From Leifsonia sp. EB41 (GTDB lineage: Bacteria; Actinomycetota; Actinomycetes; Actinomycetales; Microbacteriaceae): a DNA stretch of 64,000 nucleotides. Below, piece by piece: positions 43,262-51,911 of the stretch. Position 1 is the first letter of the stretch. Each line of letters starts with the position of its first letter. The stretch is taken from NCBI RefSeq assembly GCF_041262565.1, contig NZ_JBGCCJ010000001.1, positions 2,170,001 through 2,234,000 of the forward strand, read 5' to 3'. The notes under the pieces are model-generated. The model was not told the DNA's origin and searched no databases. It saw only the letters and a program-made list of their open reading frames with translations. A program made the translations under genes and the position numbers.

Positions 43262-43275
43262 GTTTCACGTGAAAC
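43262..43275. other. parS site 1
   Basis: Perfect ParB recognition palindrome GTTTCACGTGAAAC, 7 bp after the ddl stop. Its right arm overlaps the first bases of the terminator stem that follows. Confidence 0.92.
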
Positions 43276-43311
43276 GGGAGGGAGGCTGAATCAGCCTCCC
43301 TCCCGTTTATT
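43272..43311. terminator. Bidirectional terminator between ddl and parB
   Basis: AAACGGGAGGGAGGCT pairs perfectly with AGCCTCCCTCCCGTTT (16 bp, GAATC loop). A-rich and T-rich flanks on opposite sides let it end transcription of ddl (plus) and parB (minus). It lies between parS sites 1 and 2. Confidence 0.88.
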
Positions 43312-43320
43312 GATGGAGGG

Positions 43321-43334
43321 GTTTCACGTGAAAC
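43321..43334. other. parS site 2, overlapping the parB stop codon
   Basis: Perfect GTTTCACGTGAAAC. The TGA stop of parB (43324-43326) is embedded in it, so its last codons (TTC-ACG-TGA) are constrained by the site. Confidence 0.92.
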
Positions 43335-44277
43335 GGACCGGCGAACTGTAGGTCGGCTGGCCGATCTCGTCCAGAATCCGGTTCAGGTCCTGAATCGTGG
43401 CGAAATCGACCACGATCTGGCCTTTTCGAGCGCCCAGGCTGATCTTGACACGGGTATTCAGCCGATCTCCGAGACGCTCTGCGACCTCATCCAGGTGTCC
43501 GCGGTGCTTGCCGGGGGAGGCCTTGGTCCGGACCGGCTTCGGCGACCTGCTTGCGACAGCCTCCGCCGCGCGAACCGAGAGGTCCTCGTTGACGATCTTG
43601 TCTGCCAGCCGCACCATCGCGTCCTCGTCGTCACCGACCGAGAGGATCGCGCGAGCGTGTCCTGCGCTGAGGACGCCGGCCGCCACGCGCGACTGCACCG
43701 GCGCCGGGAGCTTCAGCAAGCGGATCGTGTTGGTGATCTGCGGCCGCGACCGGCCGATCCGGGTCGCGAGCTGCTCTTGGGTGATCCCGAAGTCCGCGAG
43801 GAGCTGCTGGTAGGCCGACGCCTCCTCGAGCGGGTTGAGCTGCGACCGGTGCAAGTTCTCCAGGAGGGCGTCCCGCAGCATGTCCTCGTCGGCGGTGTCC
43901 TTGATGACCGCCGGGATGCTGTCGAAGCCGAGCTCCTTGGTCGCCCGCAGTCGCCGCTCGCCCATGATGAGCTCGTACTTGTCCACCTGGCCGGCAATCG
44001 GACGGACGACCACCGGCTGGAGCACTCCGACCTCGCGGATGCTCGCGACGAGCTCGTCCAGCGCATCGCGATCGAACTCGACGCGCGGCTGCGCCGCGTT
44101 GGGCACGATGTCAGCGGGGGAGAGGTTCGCGAGCCGGGCGCCGGGCACCGCGACGAGCTCCGCCGTCGCCACTGCGGACGTCTCCGGGAAGAAGACATCC
44201 ACCGGTCGCGCCGACTGATCACTCGTGGGGATCAGTGCGCCGATACCGCGTCCCAAACCAGTGCGCTTCGCTGCCAT
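43324..44277 (-). CDS. parB: Chromosome partitioning protein ParB
   Basis: 317 residues. The ParB N-terminal domain is clear: IMGERRLRATKELGFDSIPA (GERR CTP/arginine-patch motif), then LLADFGITQEQLATRIGRSRPQIT-type helix-turn-helix, AGHARAILS, and a C-terminal dimerisation segment. It is a CTP-dependent clamp loaded at parS. Its ATG overlaps the parA stop as TAATG, so parA and parB are coupled. Confidence 0.95.
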   Translation of the reverse strand: MAAKRTGLGRGIGALIPTSDQSARPVDVFFPETSAVATAELVAVPGARLANLSPADIVPNAAQPRVEFDRDALDELVASIREVGVLQPVVVRPIAGQVDKYELIMGERRLRATKELGFDSIPAVIKDTADEDMLRDALLENLHRSQLNPLEEASAYQQLLADFGITQEQLATRIGRSRPQITNTIRLLKLPAPVQSRVAAGVLSAGHARAILSVGDDEDAMVRLADKIVNEDLSVRAAEAVASRSPKPVRTKASPGKHRGHLDEVAERLGDRLNTRVKISLGARKGQIVVDFATIQDLNRILDEIGQPTYSSPVRFT

Positions 44278-45194
44278 TAGCGGGGTACTCCTCTTCGTGC
44301 GATTTCAGCGGCCGCCTCGAGGTACGAGAGCGAGCCGGACGAGTTCGCGTCATAGCTGATGACGCTCTGCCCGTAGCTCGGTGCCTCCGAGATCCGCACG
44401 GAGCGCGGAATGATCGTCTCGAGGACCTCGTCGGGGAAGTGTTGCCGGACATCATCCGCCACCTGATGGGCGAGGTTGGTCCTGGAGTCGTACATGGTCA
44501 GCAGGATCGTCGACACCTGCAGCTTCGGATTGAGGTGTCGCTCGATGAGCTGGATGTTCTTCAGGAGCTGGCTCAGGCCCTCGAGCGCGTAGTACTCGCA
44601 CTGAATCGGGATGAGCACCTCGGTGGCAGCGACGAAGGCGTTGATGGTGAGCAGCCCGAGTGAGGGCGGGCAGTCGATGAGGACGTAATCGATGTCGAAC
44701 TCGTCCAGGAAACGACTGAGTGCGCGGGAAAGACGCTGCTCACGGGCGACCATCGAGACAAGCTCGATCTCAGCGCCGGCGAGGTCGATGGTCGCGGGAA
44801 TCACGAAGAGACCATCGAATTCCGGGCTCTTCTGGATGACCTCCTCGAGCTCCTTGTCGTTGACGATCACATCGTAGACGCTCGGAGTGCCCTCCCGATG
44901 CTCCACGCTCAGTGCAGTGGAGGCGTTCCCCTGCGGGTCGAGGTCGATCGCAAGGACCCGCGCGCCTGATTTTGCCAGGGCGGCTGCGAGGTTCACGACA
45001 GTGGTCGTCTTACCGACGCCACCTTTCTGATTGGAGATCGTGAAGATCCGAGTTCGTGATGGCAACGGCAACGTCGCTGAAGCGATGGCTTGTCTCCTCC
45101 TGGCCAGATCCTGCATTTCCCGGGCAAGCGGCGTCGACGCATCGAAGGTGATTTCACCCACCTCAGCGGGAGCATCCTGGTCGGGTTGTTTCAC
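44277..45194 (-). CDS. parA: Chromosome partitioning ATPase ParA (Soj)
   Basis: 305 residues if it starts at the GTG at 45194, which lies inside parS site 3 and has CGAGG upstream; a longer frame continues to 45296. Deviant Walker A ISNQKGGVGKTTTVVNLAAA, Walker A' VLAIDLDPQGNASTAL, and Walker B-like YVLIDCPPSLGLLTINAF are intact. A short N-terminal tail precedes the core. It moves ParB-bound origins using an ATP-dependent gradient. First gene of the parAB operon. Confidence 0.94.
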   Translation of the reverse strand: MKQPDQDAPAEVGEITFDASTPLAREMQDLARRRQAIASATLPLPSRTRIFTISNQKGGVGKTTTVVNLAAALAKSGARVLAIDLDPQGNASTALSVEHREGTPSVYDVIVNDKELEEVIQKSPEFDGLFVIPATIDLAGAEIELVSMVAREQRLSRALSRFLDEFDIDYVLIDCPPSLGLLTINAFVAATEVLIPIQCEYYALEGLSQLLKNIQLIERHLNPKLQVSTILLTMYDSRTNLAHQVADDVRQHFPDEVLETIIPRSVRISEAPSYGQSVISYDANSSGSLSYLEAAAEIARRGVPR

Positions 45195-45201
45195 GTGAAA
45201 C
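45188..45201. other. parS site 3, at the parA start
   Basis: Perfect GTTTCACGTGAAAC. The likely GTG start of parA (45194-45192 on the minus strand) is in its middle, so the N-terminal codons after the start are part of the ParB site. Confidence 0.92.
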
Positions 45202-45335
45202 CTCGTTGCTTGGTACGGTCTACGGCCTCGCCGCGGGGAGATGCTGGAACGCAGTGCGAACCACTCGTCAACTCTAGCTTGACTGTTCGGCGACACCCTT
45301 CAGCATCGCGGAAGCTGTGGAGAACGCAGTTATCC

Positions 45336-45965
45336 TCAGCGAACCTGTGCCCGAATGACGCGGGTGACATCGTCGAGGACGCCATCACCGAGCGTCAGTA
45401 CCTCGACGTCATGCACACCGTACTTGCGCATCTCTTTGGAGGCCGCTTCGACCTCCGCGGGCGCACCGGCGCCCTTCATCAGCACCAGTTCGCCACCAGC
45501 TCGGAGCAGGGGAGCGGTCAGCGGGATGAGTTTGCGGAAGGCACTCACGGCCCGGGCGGTGACCTGGTCCAACGGCTCCGTCAACCGTGCATCCTCGGCC
45601 CGATCGCGCACGACGGTCACGTTGGCGAGTCCGAGCTCAGCCACCTGCTCATTCAGCCACGCGACGCGGCGCTCCATCGGCTCGATGAGCACGAAATCAA
45701 CGTCGGGCCGGGCAATCGCGAGCACGAGCCCAGGCAAGCCGGCGCCGCTTCCGACATCCCCAACGCGTCCCGGCTTGAGCAGCGGCGCGACGATCGCGCA
45801 GTTCAGGATGTGACGCGACCAGATCCGGGGGAGCTCAAGGGGTCCGATCAACCCACGCTCCTCGCCCTGGGCAACGAGGTTGGCCGTAAATGCGCGAGCG
45901 ACATCGATTCGCTCACCGAAGAGAGTTCCAGCGACCGCGGGTTCGGTCTCGACGGAATCAGTCAC
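45336..45965 (-). CDS. rsmG: 16S rRNA (guanine527-N7)-methyltransferase
   Basis: 209 residues with a GTG start. SAM-binding motif GDVGSGAGLPGLVLAIARPD, followed by VDFVLIEPMERRVAWLNEQV and the RAVSAFRKLIPLTAPLL segment. It methylates G527 of 16S rRNA (gidB). It lies between parA and jag in the standard order. parS site 4 is just upstream of its start codon. Confidence 0.95.
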   Translation of the reverse strand: MTDSVETEPAVAGTLFGERIDVARAFTANLVAQGEERGLIGPLELPRIWSRHILNCAIVAPLLKPGRVGDVGSGAGLPGLVLAIARPDVDFVLIEPMERRVAWLNEQVAELGLANVTVVRDRAEDARLTEPLDQVTARAVSAFRKLIPLTAPLLRAGGELVLMKGAGAPAEVEAASKEMRKYGVHDVEVLTLGDGVLDDVTRVIRAQVR

Positions 45966-45966
45966 C

Positions 45967-45980
45967 GTTTCACGTGAAAC
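45967..45980. other. parS site 4, between rsmG and jag
   Basis: Perfect GTTTCACGTGAAAC touching the jag stop codon (45980-45982) and ending 1 bp before the rsmG start. It completes four sites within 2.7 kb. Confidence 0.92.
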
Positions 45981-46534
45981 TACGCGGGGGTGATGACCGT
46001 GTGGCGGTCACGACCCTCGCCGCGGGAGTTGGAGACGTATCCCCGCTCGGACACGATGTCGTGCACGAGCTTGCGCTCGTACGAGGACATCGCGGGCAGC
46101 GAAGCCTCGGCCGAACCTTCCTCCAGTCGCGCGATCGCCCGGTCCACCAGAGTGGCGAGCTCCGCCTGGCGCGCGTCACGCGAGCCGGCGATGTCGAGGA
46201 TCAGCCGGGAGAATCCACCCGTCTGGTTCTGAACCGCAAGGCGGGTCAGCTCCTGCAGTGCCGCGACCGTATCGGGCTTCGACAGCAGGCGAAGGTTGGT
46301 GCCCTCTTCAGCGTTCACTGAGATGTACGCGCGGCCGTTGCGGGTGTCGATGTCAATGTCGCCATCGATATCGGCGATGTCCAGCAGCTCCTCGATGTAG
46401 TCCGCGGCGATGTCGCCCTCACGGTCGAGGTCAGCAGGGGGCGTCGACTCGGCGTCGCCGTCCACGTCTGCGGTGATGGGGGAGTGGACGGCTTCCTCCT
46501 CGGAAGGCGTGAACTCGGTCTGCACGTCGGTCAT
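45980..46534 (-). CDS. jag: R3H/KH RNA-binding protein Jag
   Basis: 184 residues. An acidic N-terminus (EFTPSEEEAVHSPITADVDG) is followed by a KH-like region (YIEELLDIADIDGDIDIDTR) and an R3H domain (AEASLPAMSSYERKLVHDIV, then SERGYVSNSRGEGRDRHTVI). Jag (KhpB/EloR) is an RNA-binding protein linked to cell elongation and YidC. It follows yidC by 4 bp in the conserved rnpA-yidD-yidC-jag-rsmG series. Confidence 0.92.
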   Translation of the reverse strand: MTDVQTEFTPSEEEAVHSPITADVDGDAESTPPADLDREGDIAADYIEELLDIADIDGDIDIDTRNGRAYISVNAEEGTNLRLLSKPDTVAALQELTRLAVQNQTGGFSRLILDIAGSRDARQAELATLVDRAIARLEEGSAEASLPAMSSYERKLVHDIVSERGYVSNSRGEGRDRHTVITPA

Positions 46535-46538
46535 ATCC

Positions 46539-47510
46539 CTACTTCTTTCCGGCCTGCTTCTTCGCGCGGTTCTTGTTCACCGGCTGCACGCGTTGCGTGG
46601 TCACCGGCTTCTGCGGCACTTCGTCCACCTGGAGGACGATGGCGCCGTCCTGCACCAGCTTGCCCTTTCGGGCCAGGCGGGCCTCGCGGGCCTTGGCCGC
46701 GTCGGACCCCGGCGTCGGCAGGTTCCGGATCACGAGGAACTGCTGACCCATCGTCCAGAGGTTCGAGGTCAGCCAGTAGAACATGACGCCGAGCGGGAAC
46801 GCGTAGCCGGAGAACAGGAACACGAAGGGGAGCAGGTAGAGCAGGATGCGCTGCTGCTTGAACTGCGGGCTCGCCTTGGTCTCCGGCGACATGTTCTTGG
46901 AGACGATCTGGAGCTGGGTGAGGAACTGCGATCCCGTCATCAGCACGACCATGATCGCGGCGATCACCATGACGGCGACCTGCGGCGGGTTGGCGTGCTG
47001 GGCGCCCGAGAAGCTCTGGTGCAGCGGGGCTACGCCGAACAGGGTCGCGCTGCCGAACTGCTCGGCGAGCGTCGCGTTCAGCGGGCCGACGCCGGCCTTG
47101 CCGCTCTGGGCTCCGTTGAGCACCTGGAACAGCGCGAAGAACACCGGCATCTGCAGCAGCAGCGGGAGGCACGAGCTCAGCGGGTTGGTGCCCGTCTTCT
47201 TGTAGAGCTCCATCGTCTCGCGTGACATCGCCTCGCGGGAGAACTGGTCCTTCTTGCCCTTGTACTTGTCCTGGATCTTCTTGAGTTGCGGCGCGATCTC
47301 CAGCATTCGTCGCTGGTTCTTGATCTGCCGGACGAAGATCGGGATGAGGGCCGCGCGCACGACGACGGTCAGGCCGACGATGGACAGCACCCAGGTGATA
47401 CCTGCCGCCGGGTCCATACCGATGTTGCTGAACACCCAGTGCCAGGCGACGAGGATGAGCTCCACGACCCATTTGATGGGCCAGAGGATGGTACCGAAAA
47501 TGTCAGGCAT
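46539..47510 (-). CDS. yidC: Membrane protein insertase YidC
   Basis: 323 residues, Gram-positive type (Oxa1/SpoIIIJ family). Membrane segments around WPIKWVVELILVAWHWVFSN, the long cytoplasmic helix (MSRETMELYKKTGTNPLSSC) and QMPVFFALFQVLNGAQ match the five-helix core. The C-terminal tail is basic (VQPVNKNRAKKQAGKK), which can contact the ribosome. It inserts small membrane proteins with or without SecYEG. Confidence 0.95.
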   Translation of the reverse strand: MPDIFGTILWPIKWVVELILVAWHWVFSNIGMDPAAGITWVLSIVGLTVVVRAALIPIFVRQIKNQRRMLEIAPQLKKIQDKYKGKKDQFSREAMSRETMELYKKTGTNPLSSCLPLLLQMPVFFALFQVLNGAQSGKAGVGPLNATLAEQFGSATLFGVAPLHQSFSGAQHANPPQVAVMVIAAIMVVLMTGSQFLTQLQIVSKNMSPETKASPQFKQQRILLYLLPFVFLFSGYAFPLGVMFYWLTSNLWTMGQQFLVIRNLPTPGSDAAKAREARLARKGKLVQDGAIVLQVDEVPQKPVTTQRVQPVNKNRAKKQAGKK

Positions 47511-47519
47511 GTTGAGGTG

Positions 47520-47831
47520 CTAGGCCTTTCCCTGGCTGATGGCGACGACGAATCCGAACGGAGTGACCCGGTAGCGGTGCTTCTTCTTGAGGGGGACGTC
47601 ATCGACCCCTCCGGCTGCCCACGGGTGACAGCGCGCGATCCGGCGGATGCCGAGCGCGCTCCCGATGATCACTCCATGCTCCTGAATCGCCTGCAGAGCA
47701 TAGGCGGAGCAAGAGGGGTAGTACCGGCAGACATCGCCGTACAGCGGGGAGATCACCGCTCGGTACGCCCGAAGCACCAGCACGGCAGCGTTCCTCGGAG
47801 CGAGGAGCACAGCTGCAATCGCGGTGTTCAT
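47520..47831 (-). CDS. yidD: Membrane insertion efficiency factor YidD
   Basis: 103 residues. The conserved block RAVISPLYGDVCRYYPSCSAYALQ is immediately recognisable (I see it as ISPLYGDVCRYYPSCSAYAL), followed by GALGIRRIARCHPWAAGGVD. It shares a 4-bp ATGA overlap with rnpA. YidD is a peripheral helper of YidC. Confidence 0.95.
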   Translation of the reverse strand: MNTAIAAVLLAPRNAAVLVLRAYRAVISPLYGDVCRYYPSCSAYALQAIQEHGVIIGSALGIRRIARCHPWAAGGVDDVPLKKKHRYRVTPFGFVVAISQGKA

Positions 47832-48244
47832 GGACGGACGTTGCCTTCGGTGGTGTCCCGTGGACGGTTGTCGCGCGGACTGGTGGTGTGACGGCTGAGG
47901 AAACGGTCGGTGGCCCGCGAGACCTCACCGTGCAGATTAGCCCACGTCAGTTGGGCGGACGCTGGCAATGCCCGGATCACCACATCGATGCCGGCACCCT
48001 CGGAGACCGCCGGCGACAGGCGGGGGAGGAGGTCGTACGCCGCGGCTTTGAGCCGGCGCCGCACGCGATTGCGGACGACCGCGTTCCCGACCGCCTTGCT
48101 CACGATGAAACCGAATCGCACCACGTCGGAGTCGCGGTTGAAGCGGACGTACGCGATCGTGCTCGCTTCGTTGAAGCGAGCACCTCGTCGCACGGTCGCC
48201 CGGTACTCCGCGCCCCGCGTGATGCGATGGTTCTTCGCGAGCAC
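47828..48244 (-). CDS. rnpA: Ribonuclease P protein component
   Basis: 138 residues with a GTG start. RNase P protein core: FIVSKAVGNAVVRNRVRRRL (the RNR motif) and DVVIRALPASAQLTWANLHG. A Thr/Arg-rich C-terminal tail follows. It is the protein subunit for tRNA 5' end maturation. It lies 42 bp downstream of rpmH, the standard position. Confidence 0.95.
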   Translation of the reverse strand: MLAKNHRITRGAEYRATVRRGARFNEASTIAYVRFNRDSDVVRFGFIVSKAVGNAVVRNRVRRRLKAAAYDLLPRLSPAVSEGAGIDVVIRALPASAQLTWANLHGEVSRATDRFLSRHTTSPRDNRPRDTTEGNVRP

Positions 48245-48286
48245 GCGCCGCGACCTACGCCGGAAGGGGCTCTGACCCGGAAGGGG

Positions 48287-48424
48287 TCAGGCCGAAAGCT
48301 TCTCGCGGCCCTTGGAGCGGCGCGCCGACAGGATGGCGCGGCCGGCACGCGTGCGCATGCGGAGGCGGAAGCCGTGGGTCTTCGCGCGCTTGCGGTTGTT
48401 CGGCTGGAACGTTCTCTTGCTCAT
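48287..48424 (-). CDS. rpmH: 50S ribosomal protein L34
   Basis: 45 residues, canonical ([20 protein letters not shown], then [20 protein letters not shown]). It leads the rpmH-rnpA-yidD-yidC-jag-rsmG-parA-parB series and is divergent from dnaA. Confidence 0.96.
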   Translation of the reverse strand: MSKRTFQPNNRKRAKTHGFRLRMRTRAGRAILSARRSKGREKLSA

Positions 48425-48867
48425 ATCAATCTCCGTGGTGGTCTCTTCACAGGCCGGTGCTGAAAGGATTTCGGCCAGCACGGGGAGGCCAGGAAAGTTT
48501 CTGGGCAGCCGAAACGGCTGAAGTCAACTTATTAAAACTACGTCCTGAGGCAACCGAGGTCAAACTGATCGCCCCGAAACCCTTGATTATGCACGGGATT
48601 GGCAGGAAGCGCGTGAGCGACGCGCCGGAGTATTCCGGGAACCGAATTTGATCCACACCTGTGGACAAGTTAGCGTGAACTCCAAAGTTATCCCCAGGCC
48701 ATCCCAAAAACGGCTGGAGATCGCTACGGTATTGCACACACAGCGGTGGATAACTCTGTGAATACCCCACGGCGGCATCCTTGCCGCCAGCCCAGCGCGA
48801 GTCACACGGGGGACGACTCGTCTCGCGCCGGGCCGACGGCATCCACGAAATTCGAAGACGGGGAACG
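48425..48867. promoter_or_regulatory. rpmH-dnaA intergenic region with DnaA boxes
   Basis: 443 bp without a gene. Four DnaA-box-like words are at 48649-48657 (TGATCCACA), 48660-48668 (TGTGGACAA), 48688-48696 (TTATCCCCA) and 48745-48753 (GGTGGATAA). An AT-rich patch occurs near 48528-48545. It holds the divergent dnaA and rpmH promoters and is probably part of the origin or an autoregulatory site. In-frame codons upstream of 48868 are not a credible dnaA start. Confidence 0.7.
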
Positions 48868-50292
48868 ATGGCAGGCGGCGAAGAGTCCATTTCTGCGGCA
48901 TGGCAGAGCGTGCTCGACAATCTCGAGACGGACGACCGCATCACCCCGCAGTTGCACGGCTTCCTCAGCCTGGTCGAGCCCAAGGGCATCATGGCCGGCA
49001 CCTTCTACCTGGAGGTGCCCAACGAGTTCACGCGCGGAATGATCGAGCAGCGCAGCCGGGTCCCGCTCCTCAACGCGATCGGCTCCCTCGACCAGGCGCT
49101 CGAGGTGAACACCTTCGCGATCGTGGTGAACCCGGAGATCCAGCAGGAGTCGATGGTCGGCCCCTCCGAGCCGGAGCCGGCGCCGTATCTGGACGCCGTG
49201 GCGCCGATGGTGGCGCCGCCGACCGAGATCACCGCACCCCCGCGCAACGGCGACACCCGGCTCAACTCGAAGTACAGCTTCGACAACTTCGTCATCGGCC
49301 AGTCCAACCGGTTCGCGCACGCTGCGGCGGTCGCCGTCGCGGAGGCGCCGGCCAAGGCCTACAACCCGCTCTTCATCTACGGCGACTCCGGTCTGGGCAA
49401 GACCCACCTCCTGCACGCCATCGGCCACTACGCGATGAGCCTCTACCCGGGGATCCGCGTGCGGTACGTGTCGAGTGAGGAGTTCACGAACGACTTCATC
49501 AACTCGATCGCGAACAACCGCGGCTCGTCGTTCCAGGCGCGCTACCGGAACATCGACATCCTGCTGATCGACGACATCCAGTTCCTCCAGCGGGCGGTCG
49601 AGACGCAGGAGGCGTTCTTCCACACGTTCAACACCCTCCACGACCACAACAAGCAGGTGGTCATCACCAGCGACCTCCCGCCGAAGCACCTGACCGGCTT
49701 CGAGGACCGGATGCGGTCGCGCTTCGAGTGGGGCCTGATCACCGACGTCCAGGTGCCCGACCTCGAGACCCGCATCGCGATCCTGCGCAAGAAGGCGCAG
49801 AGCGAGAAGATCCTCGTCCCGGACGACATCCTCGAGTTCATGGCGTCGAAGGTGTCGAGCAACATCCGCGAGCTGGAGGGGACGCTCATCCGCGTCACCG
49901 CGTTCGCGAGCCTGAACCGCACGCCGGTCGACATGCCGCTGGTGCAGACGGTGCTGAAGGACCTGATCACGCTCGACGACGACAACGTGATCGCGCCGAC
50001 GGACATCATCACCAACACCGCGGAGTACTTCAAGCTCAGCGTCGACGACCTGTACGGGTCGAGCCGCTCACAGGCCGTCGCGACCGCCCGCCAGATCGCG
50101 ATGTACCTCTGCCGCGAGCTGACGAACCTCTCCCTGCCGAAGATCGGACAGCTCTTCGGCGGCCGCGACCACACGACCGTGATGTACGCGAACAAGAAGA
50201 TCAGCGAGCTCATGAAGGAGCGGCGCTCGATCTACAACCAGGTGACGGAGCTCACCAGCCGGATCAAGCAGAACCACCGCTACGGCAAGTAG
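48868..50292 (+). CDS. dnaA: Chromosomal replication initiator DnaA
   Basis: 474 residues from the ATG at 48868. Domain I begins SISAAWQSVLDNLETDDRIT; a short Pro-rich domain II follows (EPAPYLDAVAPMVAPPTEIT). The AAA+ domain has Walker A YGDSGLGKTHLLHAIGHYAM and Walker B DILLIDDIQFLQ. The DNA-binding domain IV ends in GQLFGGRDHTTVMYANKKI. It unwinds oriC and loads DnaB. It is shorter than streptomycete DnaA because domain II is brief. Confidence 0.97.
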   Translation: MAGGEESISAAWQSVLDNLETDDRITPQLHGFLSLVEPKGIMAGTFYLEVPNEFTRGMIEQRSRVPLLNAIGSLDQALEVNTFAIVVNPEIQQESMVGPSEPEPAPYLDAVAPMVAPPTEITAPPRNGDTRLNSKYSFDNFVIGQSNRFAHAAAVAVAEAPAKAYNPLFIYGDSGLGKTHLLHAIGHYAMSLYPGIRVRYVSSEEFTNDFINSIANNRGSSFQARYRNIDILLIDDIQFLQRAVETQEAFFHTFNTLHDHNKQVVITSDLPPKHLTGFEDRMRSRFEWGLITDVQVPDLETRIAILRKKAQSEKILVPDDILEFMASKVSSNIRELEGTLIRVTAFASLNRTPVDMPLVQTVLKDLITLDDDNVIAPTDIITNTAEYFKLSVDDLYGSSRSQAVATARQIAMYLCRELTNLSLPKIGQLFGGRDHTTVMYANKKISELMKERRSIYNQVTELTSRIKQNHRYGK

Positions 50293-50729
50293 GCCGGCGG
50301 ACGGTCCCGGAGCACGCCACGCCGCGGCGCTCGAGAAAGTTATCCACAGATCGATCCCCAGAGTGGGGAGAGTTCGTTATTAACACCTGGGGATAACTTG
50401 TGGAGAAGTTCCGGAAAGTCGCTCGATTAATGGGGACGACGGACGCTGGGCTGTGAAAAGCCGTCGCTCGGCCGATCGCTCGACATCCCTGTCAACAGCG
50501 GGATTCCACCGGTCATCAACAAGTCACGAGGCTGTAGTTCCCACTGATTGCAAGGTATCCACCGAGTTATCCACAGTTTCCACAGCGGTTAACACCATTA
50601 ATGATTAATCCTTCTCAGTTAAGGCCGGCCGACAACCTCAAGCGCTGGCTCGAATGACAACTTCTGCGCCGGAGGCCAAGCGCTAGGATCGGTGACGTTC
50701 GTATCCGAGCGCCGACCAGGGGAGACTTC
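50293..50729. promoter_or_regulatory. Probable oriC between dnaA and dnaN
   Basis: 437 bp without a gene. Two perfect DnaA boxes TTATCCACA (50340-50348, 50567-50575), one TGGGGATAA (50388-50396) and several weaker copies (50399-50407, 50555-50563) surround an AT-rich stretch (CATTAATGATTAATCC around 50600-50615). It fits the actinobacterial origin position. The dnaN promoter must also be here. Confidence 0.8.
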
Positions 50730-51875
50730 GTGAAGTTCCAAGCCAATCGGGATGTCTTCAGTGAGGCCGTCTCCTTCGCCGTGAAGCTTCTTCCGCAGAG
50801 GACCACCCTTCCCATCCTGAGCGGCGTGTTGATCGAGACGACCGACACCGGACTGCAGCTCTCGTCCTTCGACTACGAGGTCTCGGCGCAGACCCAGATC
50901 GCGGCCGAGGTCGAGGAGCCGGGCCGCGTGCTCGTCTCCGGCCGGCTCCTGGCGGAGATCGCAGCCAAGCTCCCGAACGCGCCCGTCCAGTTCTCGACCG
51001 AGGAATCGAAGATCGTCGTCCGGGCCGGGTCGGCGAACTTCACGCTGCTGTCCATGCCGGTCGAGGAATACCCGAGCATCCCGCAGGTCGACGGGGAGGC
51101 CGGGCTCGTTCCTGCCGAGGAATTCGCCGAGGCCGTCGCCCAGGTCGGTGTCGCCGCGTCGCGCGACGATGTCACCCCGGTGATCACCGGAGTGCAGCTC
51201 GAGGTCGGCAACAACACGCTCGGTCTGGTCGCCACCGACCGCTACCGCGTCGCCGTCCGAGAGATCGACTGGGACAACGGGACCACCTCCGGCGAGGCGC
51301 AGACCGCACTCGTCCCCGCTCGCACCCTGACCGAGATCGGCAAGACGTTCGGCCACTCCGGGACGGTGTCCATCTCGATCACCAACCGCGACGACCGCGA
51401 GCTCATCGCGTTCACGGCGGACAAGAAGACGGTGACGTCGTTGCTGATCAAGGGCAATTTCCCGCCGGTCCGCCGGCTCTTTCCCGAGCAGGTCGACAAC
51501 TACGCGGTGATCAACACCGCCGAGCTCATCGAGGCGACCAGGCGCGTCTCCCTCGTCCTGGAACGCGAGGCCGCGCTCCGCTACACCTTCACCGCCGACG
51601 GGCTGACGCTGGAAGCGATCGGCTCGGAGCAGGCGCAAGCATCCGAGAGCATCGACGCTCTCCTCACTGGCCAGGAGACGGTGGTTTCATTGAAGCCGCA
51701 GTTCCTGCTCGATGGTCTCGGTGCCGTGCACTCGGAATTCGTGCGCATCTCCTTCACCAAGACCGAGAACCCCAACAAGCCGGGTCCGGTGCTCATCACG
51801 AGTCAGACCTCGAAGGATCAGTCCGGTTCGGACTCTTACAAGTACCTGCTGCAGCCCAACCTGCTGCTTCGCTAG
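50730..51875 (+). CDS. dnaN: DNA polymerase III beta clamp
   Basis: 381 residues with a GTG start and GGGGAGA upstream. Three-fold repeated clamp domains; recognisable segments include MKFQANRDVFSEAVSFAVKL, LPILSGVLIETTDTGLQLSS, NTLGLVATDRYRVAVREIDW and a C-terminal end KYLLQPNLLLR, matching the usual hydrophobic-pocket tail (typically ending MPMRL) only loosely. It gives processivity to the polymerase. Confidence 0.96.
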   Translation: MKFQANRDVFSEAVSFAVKLLPQRTTLPILSGVLIETTDTGLQLSSFDYEVSAQTQIAAEVEEPGRVLVSGRLLAEIAAKLPNAPVQFSTEESKIVVRAGSANFTLLSMPVEEYPSIPQVDGEAGLVPAEEFAEAVAQVGVAASRDDVTPVITGVQLEVGNNTLGLVATDRYRVAVREIDWDNGTTSGEAQTALVPARTLTEIGKTFGHSGTVSISITNRDDRELIAFTADKKTVTSLLIKGNFPPVRRLFPEQVDNYAVINTAELIEATRRVSLVLEREAALRYTFTADGLTLEAIGSEQAQASESIDALLTGQETVVSLKPQFLLDGLGAVHSEFVRISFTKTENPNKPGPVLITSQTSKDQSGSDSYKYLLQPNLLLR

Positions 51876-51911
51876 GACCCGGTCCCGCTCCACGAGAGAA
51901 GAAGGACAATC

